The notes under the pieces are model-generated. The model saw only the letters and a list, made by a program, of their open reading frames with translations, searched no databases and was not told the DNA's origin. Shown here one piece after another: positions 60,836 to 64,000 of a DNA stretch of 64,000 bases; the stretch's first letter is position 1, and the number at the start of each line of letters is the position of its first letter. Both the position numbers and the translations under genes were made by a program. The stretch is from Bacillota bacterium (GTDB taxonomy: Bacteria > Bacillota > Clostridia > Christensenellales > UMGS416), in NCBI GenBank assembly GCA_023435705.1, contig JAEYRH010000003.1, forward strand, positions 62,001 to 126,000, written 5' to 3'.

Positions 60836-60869
60836 GGAGGGGTATGTATTTTCGGATACATACCCCTCC
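60836..60869. terminator. Perfect 14-bp hairpin behind the binding-protein gene
   Basis: 60836-60849 pairs with 60856-60869, loop TTTCGG, followed by TATTGC rather than a T-run. Probably partial termination or protection of the binding-protein message, allowing lower expression of the downstream GH39 gene. Confidence 0.65.
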
Positions 60870-60919
60870 TATTGCTTAAAACTCAAATCAATCCGATGAC
60901 TGCATATTGAGGGTGCGAT

Positions 60920-62428
60920 ATGAAACAAATTGCAATCCCCCCATCGGGGACGCCATTTCAAAACAATGCAACCTATTGCGTCGGCACTGGCCGGATGGGC
61001 CTGGCGCTGCAAAAAGAATACACCGACCATTTAAAAATTGTGCAGGAGACGATCCGTTTCCGTTATATCCGCGGGCACGGATTGTTTTGCGATGACATTG
61101 GGATCTACCGTGAGGTTGAGCTGGACGGCGAAACACGCCCGTTCTACAACTTCACCTATCTGGACCGCATCATGGATTCCTATCTCGAAAATGGGATCCG
61201 CCCGTTTCTTGAGTTGGGATTCATGCCGGAACAATTGAAAACCGGTGACAAAACGGTCTTTTATTGGAAAGGAAACGTCACTCCGCCATCCTCCTATGAG
61301 AAATGGGCGGAGCTGGTATACAAGACATTGGAGCACCTGATTGACCGGTATGGCAGGGAAGAGGTGGTCACCTGGCCGGTCGAGGTGTGGAATGAGCCCA
61401 ACATCCCCTTCTGGGCCGGCACGATGGAGGAGTATTTCACGCTGTATGATTATTCCGCCAAGGCTGTAAAGAAGGCGGACCCCCGCATCCTGGTGGGCGG
61501 CCCGTCCATCTGCGGCGTGGAAGTGGAAAAGTGGCTCACCTCTTTCTTTGAGTATTGCATCAACAACAACTCGCCGCTGGACTTCATCAGCCGCCATTGC
61601 TACACCGCGAACCAGCCCACCAAGCGCGGTGAATATCTCTATCACACACTGCGGGGCCCCACACGCATGATCGAGGAGCTCCGGGAGACCCGCGAGATCA
61701 TGGACCGCTACCCCAAAATTGCCAACATGCCGCTGCACATCACCGAGTTCAACAGCTCCTATGTGCCGGTGTGCCCTGCTCACGATACCGACTTCCACGC
61801 TGCCTACATCGCCCGGATTCTGAGCGAGGCCGGCGAATACGCCGATTCCTATTCCTACTGGACGTTCAGCGACGTGTTTGAGGAAATGGATGTGCCCAAG
61901 TCGGTGTTCCACGGCGGGTTTGGGCTGGTCGCGCTGGACTCGATCAAGAAGCCGACGTTTTATGCCTTTGAGTTCTTCGCCAAGGCCGGAAAAGAGTTGC
62001 TGTATCGCGACGAGAACCTGATTGTGACCAAAGATGAGGGCCGTTACGCGATCATCGGCTGGAACTGGCACGACATGCTGGATCACAAGCCAGCGCCGGA
62101 TAAGAGCTATACGCTTACACTGCCTGCCATCGGCAAGCAAGCGCTGCTCCTCAAAAAAGATGTGGGTGGCAAGCACGGCAATCCGCTGCAGACCTGGAGC
62201 AACATGGGCAAGCCGCGCACGCTCAACAAGGCCCAGCGGTCGATCCTGCAGGCCTCTGCCGAACCCAAGCAGACCGACGCCAAACTGAAAGATGAAAACG
62301 GCGCCTATACAGTGGAACTCACGATCCCCTGCAACCACCTGTGCATGCTGGAGATCACTCCTGTGCACGATTTGACTGATACTTATCTCGGTTATGACAA
62401 GGAGGAATTTTATGGACTGGAAGACTGA
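60920..62428 (+). CDS. Glycoside hydrolase family 39, beta-xylosidase-like
   Basis: A 502-residue cytoplasmic enzyme. Acid/base E159 in VEVWNEPNIPFW, nucleophile E276 in LHITEFNSSYV; N-terminal RIRGHGLFCDD-type segment (RFRYIRGHGLFCDDIGIY) and FLELGFMPEQL are GH39 hallmarks. Beta-xylosidase activity on imported xylo-oligosaccharides is likely; alpha-L-arabinopyranosidase or iduronidase-type activities exist in the family. A beta-sandwich follows near residue 360. GAGGGTG precedes the start. The next gene starts inside its last 17 bases. Confidence 0.92.
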   Translation: MKQIAIPPSGTPFQNNATYCVGTGRMGLALQKEYTDHLKIVQETIRFRYIRGHGLFCDDIGIYREVELDGETRPFYNFTYLDRIMDSYLENGIRPFLELGFMPEQLKTGDKTVFYWKGNVTPPSSYEKWAELVYKTLEHLIDRYGREEVVTWPVEVWNEPNIPFWAGTMEEYFTLYDYSAKAVKKADPRILVGGPSICGVEVEKWLTSFFEYCINNNSPLDFISRHCYTANQPTKRGEYLYHTLRGPTRMIEELRETREIMDRYPKIANMPLHITEFNSSYVPVCPAHDTDFHAAYIARILSEAGEYADSYSYWTFSDVFEEMDVPKSVFHGGFGLVALDSIKKPTFYAFEFFAKAGKELLYRDENLIVTKDEGRYAIIGWNWHDMLDHKPAPDKSYTLTLPAIGKQALLLKKDVGGKHGNPLQTWSNMGKPRTLNKAQRSILQASAEPKQTDAKLKDENGAYTVELTIPCNHLCMLEITPVHDLTDTYLGYDKEEFYGLED

Positions 62429-64000
62429 TGCCACGGCGATCCTGCCCAACGGGCAATCCTTTGTGTTTTGGGAAGCGCCGCAGCAATACGACCGCGAGCT
62501 CCATGTGGACAACCAGAACCCCGCTGCATGCGACAGCAATGACGGCTCGGCGGCGAAGCCCTTCAAGACGATCAACGCCGCCGCGCAGGCTGCCACTCCC
62601 GGCACCCGGGTGCTGATCCACGCCGGGGTCTATCGCGAGACGGTGCAGCCGGCCATGGGTGGCGAGAGCCCGGAGAAGATGATCAGCTACGAGGCCTTTG
62701 AGGGCGGAGCAGCTATCATCAAGGCTTCTGTGCCGGTCACGGAGTTTAAGCCCAGCGTGGGCTGGCGTGCGACCCGCGGCTTTGACCGTTATGCGCTGCC
62801 ACCGGAAAGCCTGAAGGTTTGGGAAATTGAGCTGAACCCCGAAGATTTTATGGGCTACAACCCCTTCTGCGCCGTCAACATCCTGCATGACCGGCTGTTC
62901 ATCGAGTATGACAAGACGGATATGACCACGTATCTGAACCGCCGGGGTATGGTGTTCATCGACGGCAAGCCGATGAAGCAGGTGGCACTCTATAACCAGC
63001 TGACTGACAACGCCAACACCTATTGGGTGGAGGCCAACGGCCAGAAGGTGCACATCCGCCTGGAAGGCGACGCCGACCCCCGGAACCATGTGGTAGAACT
63101 CAGCAACCGCGAGCAGTGCTTCGCGCCCAAGGTGCCCTTCCTGAATTACATCCGCGTGAAGGGCCTCACGCTGGCCCACGCCGCCACCGGCGCGCCTGTG
63201 CCGCAGCGGGGCTCGCTCTCCTGCTATCGCGGCCACCACTGGATCATCGAAGATTGCACTATTGATTGGTCCAATGCCACCGGCATCGACTGCGGCAACG
63301 AGTGCTGGCACCACAACTGGACCGAGGACCAGGTGATCGGCCACACCGTGATTCGCCGCAATACCATTCGCGATGTGGGCGTGTGCGGCATCGCGGGCAT
63401 GTTTGTGAAAAACATCCTCGTGGAAGACAACATGATCGAGGGCACCGGCTGGCAACGCATGGAGCTTTCCTGGGAAGCCGGCGGCATCAAGGTGCACAAC
63501 TGTGAGGACTCGCTGATCCGCCGCAACGTGATCCGCCGCACCTATGGTTGTGACGCGCTGTGGATGGACGTGGCCAACCACAACAACCGCATCACGCAGA
63601 ACCTGTTTGTGGATGGCATCAACTCCAGGGAGCACATCTTCATGGAGTGCACCCGCGACCAGGAAAACCTGATCGACAACAACATCATCTGGAACGTGGA
63701 AGGGCGTTACGACAAGAACAAGCTGCCTGCCGAACCCGGCTCCTCCGGCTGGTACAAGACCACCGAGCTGGATGTCCGCAATGGCTACGGCATCTATCTG
63801 GAGGGCACCGACCGGCTGCGTATCGTGAACAACCTGATCGGCAAGTGCGACAAGGCCGGTTATTTCGCCAAGGTGGTGGCTTTCCGCCTGGGCTTCCAGC
63901 GCGGCGGCACCAGCCGGGAAAATAAATTCTTTAACAACCTGTTCCATGCCTGCGGCGAGGCAGCGATCATCCTGCCAAACGAGCACAATGAGGCCGAGGG
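62412..64000 (+). CDS. Right-handed parallel beta-helix protein, 3' partial
   Basis: About 529 residues are visible before the window ends; no stop is reached. AAGGAGG (62399-62405) precedes ATG 62412, which lies 17 bases inside the GH39 gene. N-terminal: DSNDGSAAKPFKTINAAAQAATPGTRVLIHAGVYRETV, the typical entry of polysaccharide lyase or glycosidase beta-helices (DUF1565-like), then many short Asn-rich rungs (IIEDCTIDWSNATGIDCG, ILVEDNMIEGTGW, SLIRRNVIRRTYGCDALWM, LIDNNIIWNVEG, LRIVNNLIGKCDKAGYF). No signal peptide. Likely a xylosidase/arabinosidase or lyase of an unassigned beta-helix family. Confidence 0.85.
   Translation, partial: MDWKTDATAILPNGQSFVFWEAPQQYDRELHVDNQNPAACDSNDGSAAKPFKTINAAAQAATPGTRVLIHAGVYRETVQPAMGGESPEKMISYEAFEGGAAIIKASVPVTEFKPSVGWRATRGFDRYALPPESLKVWEIELNPEDFMGYNPFCAVNILHDRLFIEYDKTDMTTYLNRRGMVFIDGKPMKQVALYNQLTDNANTYWVEANGQKVHIRLEGDADPRNHVVELSNREQCFAPKVPFLNYIRVKGLTLAHAATGAPVPQRGSLSCYRGHHWIIEDCTIDWSNATGIDCGNECWHHNWTEDQVIGHTVIRRNTIRDVGVCGIAGMFVKNILVEDNMIEGTGWQRMELSWEAGGIKVHNCEDSLIRRNVIRRTYGCDALWMDVANHNNRITQNLFVDGINSREHIFMECTRDQENLIDNNIIWNVEGRYDKNKLPAEPGSSGWYKTTELDVRNGYGIYLEGTDRLRIVNNLIGKCDKAGYFAKVVAFRLGFQRGGTSRENKFFNNLFHACGEAAIILPNEHNEAE

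Noticed and set aside
62355..63986. 543-codon open frame on the minus strand
   Set aside because: Antisense of the beta-helix gene, which has a strong ribosome site and clear family features on the plus strand.
1..64000. tRNA or rRNA genes, insertion sequences, prophage
   Set aside because: No cloverleaf with CCA-type end, no rRNA-like stretch, no transposase, integrase or phage structural gene was recognised in any frame.

Overview
The window looks like a chromosomal segment of an anaerobic, flagellated Bacillota of the class Clostridia. I infer this from a PyrK/PyrD class 1B dihydroorotate dehydrogenase pair, a two-subunit class I fumarase, a FliY-type switch protein, a SigD-like sigma factor followed by a SwrB-like membrane protein, FlbD, CUT1/Lpl-type sugar transport genes, strong GGAGG ribosome sites and frequent TTG starts. 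Genes are GC-rich; several regulatory gaps and the AraC-type gene are visibly AT-richer. I cannot name genus or species.

Layout. (1) 1-4913: end of a pyrimidine operon, carB (5' end cut off), pyrK, pyrD. (2) 4923-8034: a TtcA-like PP-loop protein on the minus strand, divergent from a large secreted, membrane-anchored leucine-rich-repeat protein. (3) 8071-13829: a bidirectional terminator, an ArsR-like regulator, and an operon of Gfo/Idh/MocA oxidoreductases, a sugar isomerase-like TIM barrel and a cysteine-motif protein of unknown function. (4) 13830-19779: both fumarase subunits, a GNAT acetyltransferase, two unrelated alpha/beta hydrolases and an HtrA-like lipoprotein protease, separated by repeat-rich gaps. 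(5) 20034-21889: cheR-cheB. (6) 22142-44544: a 22-kb flagellar operon, flgB-flgC-fliE-fliF-fliG-fliH-fliI-fliJ-motE-like-fliK-flgD-flgE-flbD-fliM-fliY-fliO-fliP-fliQ-fliR-flhB-flhA-flhF-flhG-PilZ-sigD-swrB-like. It codes for the basal body, export gate, switch and hook; stator (motAB), fliL, flagellin, filament cap and cheA/W/C/D are not in the window. (7) 44636-64000: a plant-polysaccharide locus with GH51 arabinofuranosidase, two tandem paralogous proteins of unassigned probable alpha/alpha-barrel type, an SGNH acetylesterase, a GH5, a type B carboxylesterase, an AraC regulator, a three-gene Lpl-type ABC importer, a GH39 and a beta-helix protein cut by the window end. None of the enzymes has a signal peptide, so the locus reads as import of oligosaccharides (arabinoxylan-like by inference) followed by cytoplasmic de-acylation and hydrolysis.

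The most interesting signals are a modular intergenic repeat whose hairpin plus GGAAGGAG tail supplies the ribosome site of two flagellar genes with paired stem changes, the same repeat type running into the end of the fumarase beta gene, the tandem pair of uncharacterised 730-residue proteins, and a perfect inverted repeat just upstream of the transporter promoter that could be the AraC operator.
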